Of a DNA stretch of 29,903 bases, positions 1 through 9,435 are shown one piece after another. Below the pieces are notes generated by a model. The model was not told where the DNA came from, made no database searches, and saw nothing but the letters and a program-made list of their open reading frames with translations. This DNA is from a virus. The stretch spans positions 1 to 29,903 of the IMG/VR virus record IMGVR_UViG_3300046656_000241; one strand, given 5' to 3'. Made by a program: the position numbers and the translations under genes. The stretch's first letter is position 1. The number at the start of each line of letters is the position of its first letter.

Positions 1-579
1 GATGAGGCCCCCTTCATCGCGCGGTTTCAATGTACTGGGGGATCCAAAGCCAAGAATATGCTCATTTCCGCCCTCACTGGCTGGATCAAGGGGTGGGGCT
101 ATGATAAGTTCTTAGCAATCAATGACACTGGGCGCCCAGATAGCGTCTGGATCAGAAGTTTCAGTCGGGCTGGCAAGGCCACAAAGATCGCCAGCGTCAT
201 CGACTTCAAGATAGGAAACAAGAATGTCACGCGTACTACACGCCGTGTTCGGAGGCGGGGAAACAAGCTCAAAGAGCAACCCGGTGGACACGACACCGGA
301 GGAACTCAAGACAATCCGCCCGACACTGGCGTCGGGCCTGAATTCAGTGATCAGCTCGGGGGGCGGACCGCAGTACGGGGGCCCACTAGTAGCGCCGATC
401 ACGGGAACCGAGACCCAGGCGCTGGGGAACCTGAACGACGTAGCCCAGAACCCGGGCCGGCAGGATTACCTGAACAGCGTGATCTCGGGGAAATACCTAC
501 CGGGCCAACCGGGGGCGAACCCATTCCTTCAGAGCGCGATAGAGGCGGCCCAGCGGCCCACGCAGACGGCCCTGAATGA
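1..579 (+). CDS. 3' end of an upstream gene (5' end outside window), probably virion-associated
   Basis: The first reading frame is open from base 1 to a TGA at 577-579, so about 192 residues of a protein that began upstream are visible. The other two forward frames are stopped before about base 115, so over 1-223 this is the only plausible coding frame on the strand. The first 75 or so residues are mixed polar and hydrophobic; beyond them the frame becomes Pro/Gly/Glu/Arg-rich and runs beneath the next gene for 356 bases. That tail may be a real dual-coding overlap or just an open shadow. No family recognised; the position before ejection-type genes suggests a structural protein. Confidence 0.45.
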   Translation, partial: DEAPFIARFQCTGGSKAKNMLISALTGWIKGWGYDKFLAINDTGRPDSVWIRSFSRAGKATKIASVIDFKIGNKNVTRTTRRVRRRGNKLKEQPGGHDTGGTQDNPPDTGVGPEFSDQLGGRTAVRGPTSSADHGNRDPGAGEPERRSPEPGPAGLPEQRDLGEIPTGPTGGEPIPSERDRGGPAAHADGPE

Positions 580-1066
580 TACCCTAGGCAAGACCCTCCC
601 GGGGGTCTTCACCCAGGCCGGGCAGCAGATCGGTGGTGGTCTCCGGAGCCCCAATGCGAGCGCCAAGCCTGGCGCGACGGCATTTGACACTGCTGCTGCC
701 CGAGCGTTTGAGGGCGGAGCCCACGCCCTGGGCGATATCGCGACCAACATCAGCTTCCAGGGCTACAATGCGGAGCGCCAGAACCAGCAGCAGGCCGTGC
801 AGCTCCAGCAGCAGGACGTTCAAGCACTAATCAATAACCTCCAGGCCCAGGCCCTCCCCAGACTCATCCAGGAGCAGGGGATCACGGCCGGGCTGGATCA
901 GTTCAACAAGCGCACCCAGGCCCTTCTCCAGGCCCTGCAAGTAGCGGCCGGGGCGCCCATCGCGACCCAGGCGCAGCAGACTAGCCAGAAGGGCTACACT
1001 GACACCGGTATAGTCCCGGCGCTCTTCCCCAAGGGCGCGGGTGGCGGTAGCACAGGAACAAGCTAA
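224..1066 (+). CDS. Gln/Gly-rich virion structural protein (ejection or internal core type)
   Basis: A 280-residue protein starting at ATG 224, preceded by an AGGA-type ribosome site. A short N-terminal segment leads into Gly/Ser and Thr-Pro-Glu-Glu, a head seen in many phage proteins encoded just before the large ejection proteins. The middle (about 90-190) is Gly/Ala-rich and the part from 185 to 245 is a Gln-rich helix likely to form a coiled coil. There is no signal peptide or long membrane segment. The stop overlaps the next start as TAATG, implying translational coupling. The role as an internal virion or DNA-transfer protein is inferred from composition and order; no catalytic motif is visible. 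Confidence 0.6.
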   Translation: MSRVLHAVFGGGETSSKSNPVDTTPEELKTIRPTLASGLNSVISSGGGPQYGGPLVAPITGTETQALGNLNDVAQNPGRQDYLNSVISGKYLPGQPGANPFLQSAIEAAQRPTQTALNDTLGKTLPGVFTQAGQQIGGGLRSPNASAKPGATAFDTAAARAFEGGAHALGDIATNISFQGYNAERQNQQQAVQLQQQDVQALINNLQAQALPRLIQEQGITAGLDQFNKRTQALLQALQVAAGAPIATQAQQTSQKGYTDTGIVPALFPKGAGGGSTGTS

Positions 1067-2733
1067 TGCCCGGCCCCTTTGACCAATTCTTCGGTGACTC
1101 CGCGGGTATGCCCTTCGGCCCCAATTCGGGCATAGCCCCGCAGCAGGACACCCTGAATGACCCCCTGAACCCGGACCCGGAGAGGCTCCCTTGGGGGCTA
1201 GATGCGACCGCGCAGCCCCAGGATCAGTACCTCCAGAGCACCCCGAATGACAGCGCCCGGTTCCAGCCGGGCTCGCCCGGCGCCCAGCAGGGCCAGGGTT
1301 TCAACCCGCTCGCAATCATCCAGCAGGCCACCCGGGGGCTATTTGCCAACCCGGCGGCCCAGCAGCAGCAGCAGGCCCAACAGCAGGGGACCCAGTCTGG
1401 GGTATACATGCCCCCGCGCCCGGCAGCCCAGAGCGGCACTATTATGGGCTTCTTGGACTCCCTGAACGGGGTGCCCACCAGCTCTCAGCTTAAGGTGCAT
1501 GAGGAAGCCCGGCAGCAGGCGAATACCGGAGGGGCCGCGCAGGAGGTGCTCAAGCGCATTGGGGAGATCAAGTCGGAGAACCCGGACATCCCCCAGACCA
1601 TGCTGCAGCAGCAGATTTTCAGCGATCCGGCCTTCCTCCACGCCGCGATGAAGACCGATCCGACGAAGATGGCCCAGTTCGTGGACACCGTGGTGAAGGG
1701 GATGTATGGTACCCCGACCCTACACAATGTCCCCGCCGATGCCAGTGTTCTGGCCTTCAACCCGCAGAACCCGACCAAGGGCGCGGACTTTGTCTACCAG
1801 GCCCCGAAGACCCTACGGCCCGGGGATGTGGTTCGGACTAATGTCTATGATGGCGGCGACCCGATATTGCCCAAGCTGGGCATCAACGGCACCAAGACCG
1901 GGACCGCGGTCAAGGTTGAGATGGCGCGCGATGCTACTGGCCAGGAGTATGTCAAGAACGTCGGGTCCGTCGGTGGCGGCGGCGTGACTGTGAATATGGG
2001 CGACAAGGTCGAGATGGAGCAGCTCCAGAAGTCCGTCAAGGCCGTCGCGGATATCAAGCAGCAGCAGGTCGCGGTTGTGGGTATGGTCCGGACGGCTGAG
2101 CGCCTAGACAGGCTACTGTCCCAGACTGGGGCCGGAGCCCTGGGCCCCTATGGGTTCTTCACCCAGGTCGCCCAGTCCGCGGTCGAGCAGGCCAAGGCGA
2201 TTGCCACGGACGCGAATGTCAGCTTCAACCCAGACTCATACACCAAGAGCTTCGATATTTTCAAGGGGCTAGACAAGCGCGGGGCTGAGGCCGCCGCCAT
2301 TAAGACAAACATCCTCTCCCTCGCGATGTTCATCGCCCGGGCGAATAACAGGTCCGGCAACCTCTCCAACCGCGACGTGGATCAAGCCCTCACCCAGATC
2401 GGTGGGCGGTTCGGCTCCCTCGTGGAACTTCGCGCGGGCCTGGGAGAACTCATCCCAGCCGCGGTCCAGCACTCCGATGACTACCTAGCCATCGAGCAGC
2501 CGGGCTTCACGGCCGAAAGTGGGAAGGCTCATGTCACCCCACCGCGGCCCCTGAAGGATATCCTTGGGGAGCAGGGCCTGGCCCGTTGGGCAGCCCCAGC
2601 CGGGAGCAATACTCCCGGGGATGATGGGGTGCCAGTAGGGACCGAGACCATCGGGGCTGACGGCAAGACCTATGTGCTCACCAAACCAGGCTCGAAGAAT
2701 AAGGAAAACTGGAAGCCGAAGGGGACCAAGTAA
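1066..2733 (+). CDS. Virion structural/ejection-type protein, 555 residues
   Basis: The start ATG overlaps the previous stop and the gene's own stop overlaps the next start, again as TAATG, so three structural genes are translated as one coupled block. Residues 1-140 are Pro/Gln-rich with poly-Gln stretches (around 98-108) and look disordered. From about 145 to 230 it is helical, a short beta-rich Gly segment follows (about 235-315), and the C-terminal part (about 320-480) is helical. That part holds a segment reading about SGNLSNRDVDQAL, a pattern known in phage internal proteins that are ejected with DNA. Family assignment is by resemblance only; an inner-core or pilot-type role is the inference. 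Confidence 0.55.
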   Translation: MPGPFDQFFGDSAGMPFGPNSGIAPQQDTLNDPLNPDPERLPWGLDATAQPQDQYLQSTPNDSARFQPGSPGAQQGQGFNPLAIIQQATRGLFANPAAQQQQQAQQQGTQSGVYMPPRPAAQSGTIMGFLDSLNGVPTSSQLKVHEEARQQANTGGAAQEVLKRIGEIKSENPDIPQTMLQQQIFSDPAFLHAAMKTDPTKMAQFVDTVVKGMYGTPTLHNVPADASVLAFNPQNPTKGADFVYQAPKTLRPGDVVRTNVYDGGDPILPKLGINGTKTGTAVKVEMARDATGQEYVKNVGSVGGGGVTVNMGDKVEMEQLQKSVKAVADIKQQQVAVVGMVRTAERLDRLLSQTGAGALGPYGFFTQVAQSAVEQAKAIATDANVSFNPDSYTKSFDIFKGLDKRGAEAAAIKTNILSLAMFIARANNRSGNLSNRDVDQALTQIGGRFGSLVELRAGLGELIPAAVQHSDDYLAIEQPGFTAESGKAHVTPPRPLKDILGEQGLARWAAPAGSNTPGDDGVPVGTETIGADGKTYVLTKPGSKNKENWKPKGTK

Positions 2734-5700
2734 TGGCCGGCAGCCTCAACCCCTTTGGTGAACTCTTCGTTCCGCCTGAGCAGGACAATATGGATCAGGC
2801 CCTGCGGCCTGCTGTCCGGGGTTTCAACATGATCCCCAATCCTCCCTACACTGAGCCGGGCGTCCCGAACATGTTCCCAGGCGATGCCCCCGGCCCCAAG
2901 GGGCCCCGGCGGCTGACCCCGGACCTGCACGATTTCCTCCAGCAGAACATCCAGGAGGACTGGCGCTCTCCGCTAGTTAAGGCGCAGTACACCCCGAACT
3001 CGGACGTCCCCCAGAGCCAGGACCAGCTCCCGGACCAACTGCCCGGCCAAGGCCAGGATCAGGGGACGCAGAAGAAAGCTCCGACCCCGTCAGAAATCCC
3101 GGACAAGATGCCGTGGGAGATGAGCCCGGAAGAACTCAAGAATGGGGGCAAAGCGCCCCTGCCAACTAAGATGCCTTGGGAGATGACCCCCGAGGAACTC
3201 GGGGCCGGACCCCGAGGTGTGACATTTGAGCAGACCCTTCCCCAGGGCGGTAGCGGAGCCAGGGGAGCCCCTGCCCAACCAGTGACTGGGGACCGCTCTT
3301 CAGCCTACGGCCGCGCCCAGCGCGCCGATGTCGGCCTGGAGGGCGTGAGTGCTTCAGCCCGATATAACGCGCGCCTCGCCTGGGGCGCCGTCAATGACCC
3401 AGCCCAGGAGCTGGAAATTGCCCGGAGCGCGATCTCGCGCGACCTCGGGCAGGACTACCCGATTGAGAATGTACGCATTGGCCCTGCAACGCGCCAACTG
3501 GAATGGGTGAACCCAAAGACTGGTAAGTGGGACCTCTTCTCAGGTGGCGGCGTAGCCTCGTGGTTAAAGGACGTTGTAGCGGCCGTCCCAGAACTTAAGG
3601 AAGGCGCGATTGAGGCGGCCGGTGGCACCATGGCAGGTGCGGCTGGCGCTGTGATCGCGGCCCCCACTGGGCCCTTCGGTGCGGCTGCTACCGGTACCGT
3701 GAGTAACGCCGCTGGCGCTGCCGCGGCCGGATACTACGCGCGACTGTCCCGTCTCCAGACCGCCCGAGATCGCGGCCTGATTAAGATGGATGACAATGAG
3801 ATGTTCACGAACGCCTTCAACCACATGATGTGGGTTGGTGGCGGCACCGTGGCCACCAGTGTCCTTCTCCGGGCGGCGAGCCTGATTTGGAAGTTCTACA
3901 AGGGCAGCCCGGTCGAGCTACTGGATGCCTACCAGCACAACATGCAGATCGCCGAGGGCAAGCCCCTCGCCGAGGCCCTGCGCTCACGCCTCAAGACTGC
4001 GGTCGCCGGGACCAAGGACGAGAATGCCGACTTCCCCGTCACCGCCGGTCAGCAGACCGCCATCCCCGAGGTCCTGGGCCCCAGGGCCGGGAAGGTAGGC
4101 CGGACTGGGACCGCCGACGAGATGCTCCATGCCGAAGACGCGGCCATGCGCCAGCGGGCGGCGCGGAGTGAACTAGAGAAGACCTATGATGCCCAAGAGC
4201 GGGCTATGGATGCGGTGGACTTCGCCACCTTCGGCTACAAGCACGGCCCCGCTGGCGCCATCGCCGGTCGCGAACTCCAGGCCGCGATTGCCACGGCCCG
4301 CTCGCGGATGAATGTCAAGGGCACGGCCGAGATGCTCCCCGAGCGCCTGGGCAAGCAGGCGGCCGAGCAGCTCACTGAGAAGATGGGCTCGCGGACCACG
4401 ACCCAGGTCGTGGGCGATATGCGGACCCTAATCCAAGATGCCAAAGACCAGCTCTTCATGCCCTTCAAGAGCGCGTATGATGAGTTGGAGAAGAGCAGCT
4501 CCCAGATCGTGGACCTGGCACCCCTTCGCGCGGCTGCGCGCGGGGCCAAGAAGCGCTATGGCCAGGACATCATCAAGGCCCTGGACTCCACTGACATCCC
4601 CGAACTGAAGCAGGCCCTGCAGGCCGGGCTCGACCCGAATGCCAAACGCTTCACCAAGGGCGTCTCGCTCTTCGAGGACAAGAGTATCGGTGAGCTGGAG
4701 AAGCTGCGGAAGGACTTCACCGAGCAAATCCGCCGCCTGGAGAATGCCCCCGCCACCAACACCAGCGCCCCTCGCGCGGCTGCGGTACTCCGCGACCTCA
4801 GGGATGGCATTGACGCCTCCTATGAGAAGTCGCTCCAGCCCGAGATGCTGACCTACATGCACAACCTCCGGACCGGCTACGCCGCCGCGGCGGACCAATA
4901 CGAGCGCGGGATACTGGGCAAGATTGCCCAGGACAACGGCGCCGGCGGGTTCAACATGTCCGGGGACGATGTGATTAACTACCTGCTGCGCGATCCCGCG
5001 AACGCTAAGGCCTTCGTGGATACGCTGCGGCAGTCCCGGAAGTGGGTGGATGGCACCCTGGTCACCAAGCCCCTGAACGACGCGACCGCTGCGGTGGTGA
5101 GCGCCCAGGAAGGCGTGATGTCCAAGATACTACGCGAGTACAAGGACACCATCACGGGCCAGTGGAACACCAAGGGACTGAGCAAGTTCCTGCACGACAA
5201 CAACGAGAGCCTCCAGACCCTATTCGGGGTCCGGCGCGATGCCACGACCAAGGCCCTAGTGGAGCGGGCCCCGGGGCAGAACGCGATGAACCGCGTCACC
5301 CGGCAGATTTCTGAGTACCAGAACGCGGCCGATGCCCTGCAGGAGCGGCTTGCCAAGCAGAGCAAGATGTTCGAGGAGCGGTTTGGGGTATTCACCTCCG
5401 ACCCCGCCGTGCTGGTCAAGACCCTGGTGGATGAGGGGCGCGTTGGCGACCTCCGTAAGGCCATGGCCCTGGTCCGCGCTGTTGGCGGCAAGGATGGGAT
5501 GGACAAATTCAAGGCCGGGTTGGGTCAGGTGGTCCGGAAGGACGTGACTGACACCCGGGGGAACCTCACCTCACAGAAGATCGAGGAGTTCCTAGGCAGT
5601 GAGCGCGGGCGAGTCATTGGTGAGGCCTTCGGCGGCAAGTGGACGGAGAACGTCCGGCTCCTGGGCGATATGATGAAGGTGCGGGAACTCCAAGCCACCG

Positions 5701-8228
5701 GAACCGCGCCAGGAGACCTGGCCAGCCAGTTCGGCAAAGGTGGTGGCACCCTGAAGGGGATGTACCGCTTCCTGAGAGTTATCATGCCCCCACTGACTGC
5801 TTCGGGCCGCGGCCTGACTAGCACAGTGGGCATTCTGAATGACAAAGCCCAGAAGATCATGGGCGCGATGATGGCGAACCCGGACCAGCTTGAGAAGCTT
5901 CTCGCGGCCCGGTTCAGCAAGCTCGACCCGCTCACCAAGGCGGGCAAGGTACAGCTCACGCGGCTGGGCTTTGACCATGTGATCGACTACTGGGAACTGA
6001 TGAAGAACGCCTACGGCCGGACCGTAGACATGGTCTGGGACACCCCCCAGAACGAGCAGCAGGGCAAGCAGGAGTACGAGGGTATGGGCAACCCCCTCCC
6101 CGTCGGCCCGACCAATGGCTCAGTCCCGGGCCAGGTACCCAGCTTCGAGAAGAAGTTCCAGGGCCCTCCCGGCAACACTGATGTGGAGAAGACCCCGCGG
6201 ATGGAGACCGTGCCTCGCGGCATGGGCCAGCCCGGCGACTTCCCCGAGAACACAGACAACCCCCAGGGCGCCCCACTACAGGGCCAGGGCTCAGTGCGGA
6301 CTGATAGCGCGATTGCCTCCGAGCCACTCCCGCCCCGGGGTGTGCCCGAGGGCGCCAAGCGCATCCAGGACCTGCAGATCATGCGGGCCGGGGAAGGGCT
6401 CCAGTCTGATGCCTCGCCCGACCTAACCACCGTCCCCAAGACCGGCTATATCCCCCGGAGCTTTGAGGGCGCGGCCGGGTTCCTGGGCGGGAATAGCCCC
6501 TATACCCAGGGCAAGGGCTTCCAGATGAAGGGCCCCGGCGACGAGGGCTTCAACCCGACCGAGAGCACCAATGTAGAGGATCGGCGCCTGCAGGGCGACC
6601 CCTTCAGCTCCGAGTACCCGAAGGGCACCCACGGCACCGGCTTCATGTATAAGGCCAATGTCGGCGAGGCCCCGCCTGAGCCCACTGGCCAGGAGATGGC
6701 TGGGGCCGCCAAGACCGCCGTGCTAAGGACCCAGGACCGCAACACGGTCGAGGATGTCTATGGCGCGGATGTGTTCAAGCGGATCGCCCCACACGCAGTA
6801 CAGAACGCGGAAGCCACCCTCAAGGGGATGCTGGACTTCGCCAGTGGTGGCGTCACTCACATGAAACAGTTTGGCGAGGCCGTGAAGGACCTGGCCTCTG
6901 GCGATATGTTCAAGACCGCGGACGAGCAATCGGCCGATCAGGAGCATAGCCGCAATGTGGTGCTGGAGGCCCTGAAGACGGACCCCGCAAGCACCATCCA
7001 GCGCGAGATCGCGCCGACCGTGAATAAGATCGTGAAGGCAGTCGGTGGGGCCGCGACCGTAGTCGGCGGTCATCTGATGAGCCTCATGGAGGATGCAGTA
7101 TATGGGGACGAGCATGCCCAGGCCAAGGCCTCGGCGGAGATCGCCCTAATTGTCACCGGCCTCAGCGGCTCGCGGTTCGCCTTCGCCCGCCCAGCGGGCG
7201 AGGTGAGCCTCGGAGCTGGCGGCGGAAGGCTGCCCCCTGAGCCCCCGCCCCGCCGACTGGCCGGGAATGAGACCATGCGCGACCGGCTGCGGACCGTCGA
7301 GGGCGGCCCCGAGATCGTAAAGAAGGAGATCGATACCCTGAGCGGGAAGCTCAGCCGCGCGTTGCAGGATGCCCACGAGGCCATGGCCACCGGGAAGGGT
7401 GAGATACCCCTGAAGGTAGACCGCGTCCGCGGGCACATCCAGGCCCTGGAGAAGGCCAGCGACGACCTAATGGAGCAGGCGAAGTCCCTGGCTCCGCCCC
7501 TGGGGCCGAACCAATTCAAAGACCTCAAGGCGATGAATATGACGGAGCACGAGTACCGGCTCCAGATGCTGCGCGAGACCAACGCGGAAATTGACGCGGG
7601 CAAGCGCGAGGCATTCCAGCTCATGGCCACCGGGCGTGATGCCAAGATGGAGGTGACCCCGAAGAATATTAAGGAGTGGCTTGAGGCGGCCGGGGTGAAG
7701 AAAGTCACGATCACCAAGAGCGACGTCCCGGGCTCGGTCTCGCAGTATGTGAAGTTCCCGGACCCCGCCAACAAGGGCCAGGGCATGTCCCAGGTGCGGA
7801 CCTCCGACCACGCGGCCGAGGCCCAGGTCGTAAGGACGAACCGGGATACCCTGGACACCAGTGGCAAGAACCCCCGCGCGGGCCAAGCCGGCAAGGCCCT
7901 GACTGAGAATATATCGGGGGGCAACTTCGCCGAGTGGAAGAACCTAGTCGAGGCTCTGAAGTATAGGTTGTCCAAGAGCCCGGATGGGCAGTGGCTCATC
8001 AGCCCGGACAATGCGCCCCTAGCGCGGAGCTTCCGCGGTGCCCGGAACGCCACAAAGGTCAAGGCCCTGGAGGCTGAGCGGGCCCCAACCATCTCGCGCG
8101 ACCCCAATCAGTATGAACTCCCGCTGCCTGACACGCGTCAGAACTACACTCCTGTAGCCCCTGACCCGACGCGCTTCATGACTCCGCGACCCCCGCGCAA
8201 CAACCCCTTCGAGGGGCTGGGCGAATGA
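2733..8228 (+). CDS. Very large virion protein, putative DNA-ejection/membrane-penetrating protein (1831 residues)
   Basis: The largest gene here, coupled to the preceding gene by TAATG and to the following one by ATGA. Residues 1-200 are Pro/Gln-rich and disordered, with two copies of KMPWEM(S/T)PEEL at about 125 and 146. Residues about 295-337 form a Gly/Ala small-residue zipper, and 364-390 are hydrophobic, so two membrane-active helices are likely. A long helical region follows (about 460-1080), then a Pro/Gly-rich linker (about 1105-1310) and another Gly/Val hydrophobic helix near 1430-1450. Size, order and late position match the long internal virion proteins of podovirus-like phages that cross the cell envelope during DNA entry. 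I see no lytic transglycosylase or peptidase motif. Confidence 0.6.
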   Translation: MAGSLNPFGELFVPPEQDNMDQALRPAVRGFNMIPNPPYTEPGVPNMFPGDAPGPKGPRRLTPDLHDFLQQNIQEDWRSPLVKAQYTPNSDVPQSQDQLPDQLPGQGQDQGTQKKAPTPSEIPDKMPWEMSPEELKNGGKAPLPTKMPWEMTPEELGAGPRGVTFEQTLPQGGSGARGAPAQPVTGDRSSAYGRAQRADVGLEGVSASARYNARLAWGAVNDPAQELEIARSAISRDLGQDYPIENVRIGPATRQLEWVNPKTGKWDLFSGGGVASWLKDVVAAVPELKEGAIEAAGGTMAGAAGAVIAAPTGPFGAAATGTVSNAAGAAAAGYYARLSRLQTARDRGLIKMDDNEMFTNAFNHMMWVGGGTVATSVLLRAASLIWKFYKGSPVELLDAYQHNMQIAEGKPLAEALRSRLKTAVAGTKDENADFPVTAGQQTAIPEVLGPRAGKVGRTGTADEMLHAEDAAMRQRAARSELEKTYDAQERAMDAVDFATFGYKHGPAGAIAGRELQAAIATARSRMNVKGTAEMLPERLGKQAAEQLTEKMGSRTTTQVVGDMRTLIQDAKDQLFMPFKSAYDELEKSSSQIVDLAPLRAAARGAKKRYGQDIIKALDSTDIPELKQALQAGLDPNAKRFTKGVSLFEDKSIGELEKLRKDFTEQIRRLENAPATNTSAPRAAAVLRDLRDGIDASYEKSLQPEMLTYMHNLRTGYAAAADQYERGILGKIAQDNGAGGFNMSGDDVINYLLRDPANAKAFVDTLRQSRKWVDGTLVTKPLNDATAAVVSAQEGVMSKILREYKDTITGQWNTKGLSKFLHDNNESLQTLFGVRRDATTKALVERAPGQNAMNRVTRQISEYQNAADALQERLAKQSKMFEERFGVFTSDPAVLVKTLVDEGRVGDLRKAMALVRAVGGKDGMDKFKAGLGQVVRKDVTDTRGNLTSQKIEEFLGSERGRVIGEAFGGKWTENVRLLGDMMKVRELQATGTAPGDLASQFGKGGGTLKGMYRFLRVIMPPLTASGRGLTSTVGILNDKAQKIMGAMMANPDQLEKLLAARFSKLDPLTKAGKVQLTRLGFDHVIDYWELMKNAYGRTVDMVWDTPQNEQQGKQEYEGMGNPLPVGPTNGSVPGQVPSFEKKFQGPPGNTDVEKTPRMETVPRGMGQPGDFPENTDNPQGAPLQGQGSVRTDSAIASEPLPPRGVPEGAKRIQDLQIMRAGEGLQSDASPDLTTVPKTGYIPRSFEGAAGFLGGNSPYTQGKGFQMKGPGDEGFNPTESTNVEDRRLQGDPFSSEYPKGTHGTGFMYKANVGEAPPEPTGQEMAGAAKTAVLRTQDRNTVEDVYGADVFKRIAPHAVQNAEATLKGMLDFASGGVTHMKQFGEAVKDLASGDMFKTADEQSADQEHSRNVVLEALKTDPASTIQREIAPTVNKIVKAVGGAATVVGGHLMSLMEDAVYGDEHAQAKASAEIALIVTGLSGSRFAFARPAGEVSLGAGGGRLPPEPPPRRLAGNETMRDRLRTVEGGPEIVKKEIDTLSGKLSRALQDAHEAMATGKGEIPLKVDRVRGHIQALEKASDDLMEQAKSLAPPLGPNQFKDLKAMNMTEHEYRLQMLRETNAEIDAGKREAFQLMATGRDAKMEVTPKNIKEWLEAAGVKKVTITKSDVPGSVSQYVKFPDPANKGQGMSQVRTSDHAAEAQVVRTNRDTLDTSGKNPRAGQAGKALTENISGGNFAEWKNLVEALKYRLSKSPDGQWLISPDNAPLARSFRGARNATKVKALEAERAPTISRDPNQYELPLPDTRQNYTPVAPDPTRFMTPRPPRNNPFEGLGE

Positions 8229-8443
8229 AACACTCCCCCGACATGGAAATGATGAAGGCCGGCATGGATGGACTCTCGCTTACAGCCCTGGGCGGCTGGA
8301 TCATCGGAGCGTTGCCGGCCATTGCGACCGCGCTCTCATGTATCTGGTTCGCCCTGAGGGTGATCGAGCAGCTAAAAAGTTTGGGGTGGATCGGAGCCGA
8401 AGCCCCGCCACCCCAAGATGGACCCTTCGATCCTACTCAGTAA
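8225..8443 (+). CDS. Small holin-like membrane protein
   Basis: A 72-residue protein whose ATG overlaps the stop of the giant virion gene (ATGA). It has a polar N-terminus of about 20 residues, one strong transmembrane helix (about 22-48, Leu/Ile/Ala/Trp) and a charged, Pro-rich tail. Length, topology and position after the last virion gene fit small single-helix phage holins that permeabilise the inner membrane at lysis. Holins are defined by behaviour rather than sequence, so this is inference; another small membrane role is possible. No endolysin is visible beside it. Confidence 0.5.
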   Translation: MKHSPDMEMMKAGMDGLSLTALGGWIIGALPAIATALSCIWFALRVIEQLKSLGWIGAEAPPPQDGPFDPTQ

Positions 8444-8460
8444 AGCCCCTAGAGCGGGCT
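8444..8460 (-). terminator. Weak terminator-like hairpin between convergent genes
   Basis: On the minus strand AGCCC and GGGCT pair around a 7-base loop and are followed by TTTA. It overlaps the last bases of the leftward operon and lies one base past the stop of the holin-like gene. The stem is only 5 bp and the T-run is short, so efficiency is doubtful. Confidence 0.25.
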
Positions 8461-8892
8461 CCGCCCATTTCGGCCGACCGCGTTTCCTGTGCTCGTTCCC
8501 GCGTAGTCCCCCGGCGAAGGCTTATCCCACGAGTAATTCGCTTTGACTCCCTCATTAGAGAGGTATGCAGCCTTTTCTTGAGCTTGGGTGACAAACCCAG
8601 ACGGCTTGTCAGGGGGAACATTTCCATTTGACGGGAGGCCATTGAGCCTATTCTCCACTAGCTGTGCGTAGCCAGCGATGTCGTGCCAGTGGTCGGGCTC
8701 GTAGGCGTTTCCCGTCAAGATGCGCCCAAGCTTCACGGCGATGAGGATGAGGGCTTCCTTTTGATCGGCCTCCAGCCATCGCCAATTCTTACCACCTTCC
8801 AGAGCATTGATGATCCGGACACTACTGCTAGCCTGGGTGTAGAAGTCACCATGGGTAGACTTCCGCTCACTTATTGTCTTTTCTACGCTCAT
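8449..8892 (-). CDS. DUF6378-like phage protein
   Basis: 147 residues. The N-terminal 75 residues carry a pattern familiar from a widespread phage family: ER.STHGDF near the start, then W..LEADQKEALILIAVKLGRIL, then DHWHDIAGYAQL. This matches my memory of DUF6378, a small helical domain that recalls MazG-type nucleotide pyrophosphohydrolases, though no function is established. The C-terminal half is Gly/Pro/Ser-rich and probably disordered. The start overlaps the previous gene's end by 26 bases and it is the last gene of the leftward operon. The family call is fairly confident for the N-terminal half only. Confidence 0.65.
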   Translation of the reverse strand: MSVEKTISERKSTHGDFYTQASSSVRIINALEGGKNWRWLEADQKEALILIAVKLGRILTGNAYEPDHWHDIAGYAQLVENRLNGLPSNGNVPPDKPSGFVTQAQEKAAYLSNEGVKANYSWDKPSPGDYAGTSTGNAVGRNGRSPL

Positions 8893-9187
8893 TCTGCTTC
8901 TCCGTCTTGGTCTTCACTGTCACTTTGGACTCGCCCTGGACCGGGGGTTTCACCTGCATCGGGCACTCGCATACGCTCCTCGGGGCAACAAAAGCCCGGT
9001 TCAAATAGAGGAGGCTCGATGCAGCACCAAGGCCAGATACAACGATTAGGGTCCACATAACCCACCGGCGGGTTCTCAGTTGGATACGGAAGTTTTGCCA
9101 CTGCCACTGTAGTTTCTCCCTAAGGGGCTTGCGGGCCTCGCTTTGGCGGGCCGCGAGTTCGGTTATAGTCTCCGTCATTGGGTTCAC
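8867..9187 (-). CDS. Small single-pass membrane protein
   Basis: 106 residues if started at the GTG that overlaps the upstream stop (GTGA), or 103 from the ATG at 9178; an AAAGGTGA ribosome site can serve either. Residues about 1-40 are charged and helical, about 43-62 form one transmembrane helix preceded by Arg-Arg, and the tail is Lys/Thr/Glu-rich with a Cys-x-Cys pair. Positive charges before the helix predict a cytoplasmic N-terminus. It might be a spanin-like or superinfection-type protein, but no family signature is visible. Confidence 0.55.
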   Translation of the reverse strand: MNPMTETITELAARQSEARKPLREKLQWQWQNFRIQLRTRRWVMWTLIVVSGLGAASSLLYLNRAFVAPRSVCECPMQVKPPVQGESKVTVKTKTEKQNERRKDNK

Positions 9188-9435
9188 TCACCTTTCTTGG
9201 TAAAGTACAACTGGAGCTTCCGGGCACTCACCAGAAGCAACAGCAGGCTAAGGTAGTAGGTAAAGGGAGCACCTATGATACCGACCGTGGCGCAGACACC
9301 CGCGACATTCAGCCAGTAGTCCTTCTTCTCATCCAGGGTATCGAGCGACATTACCTTGTGGGCTTTGTCCTCCGCCCCGACGGCGTCGTAGAACAGTGCC
9401 GCCCAAAATTTGCCATTTCCTAGGAGAATTCGCAT
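9184..9435 (-). CDS. Small membrane protein, two hydrophobic segments
   Basis: 83 residues starting at ATG 9435. A polar N-terminal region of about 40 residues is followed by two closely spaced hydrophobic stretches (about 43-58 and 60-70) separated by a Gly-Ala-Pro turn, ending in a basic tail. The stop overlaps the next gene's GTG. It overlaps the upstream AP2-like frame by 107 bases; a start at the internal ATG 9351 would reduce this. Function unknown; the hairpin-like membrane pair is all that can be seen. Confidence 0.5.
   Translation of the reverse strand: MRILLGNGKFWAALFYDAVGAEDKAHKVMSLDTLDEKKDYWLNVAGVCATVGIIGAPFTYYLSLLLLLVSARKLQLYFTKKGE

Noticed and set aside
7070-8107. 345-residue antisense frame under the giant virion gene
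   Set aside because: Ser/Arg/Ala-rich composition without motifs, no ribosome site, and antisense to a strongly coding gene.
8889-9107. Pro/Cys-rich frame nested in the single-pass membrane gene, resembling Rz1 within Rz
   Set aside because: It has no hydrophobic signal sequence or lipobox, and the host frame is not a typical inner-membrane spanin.
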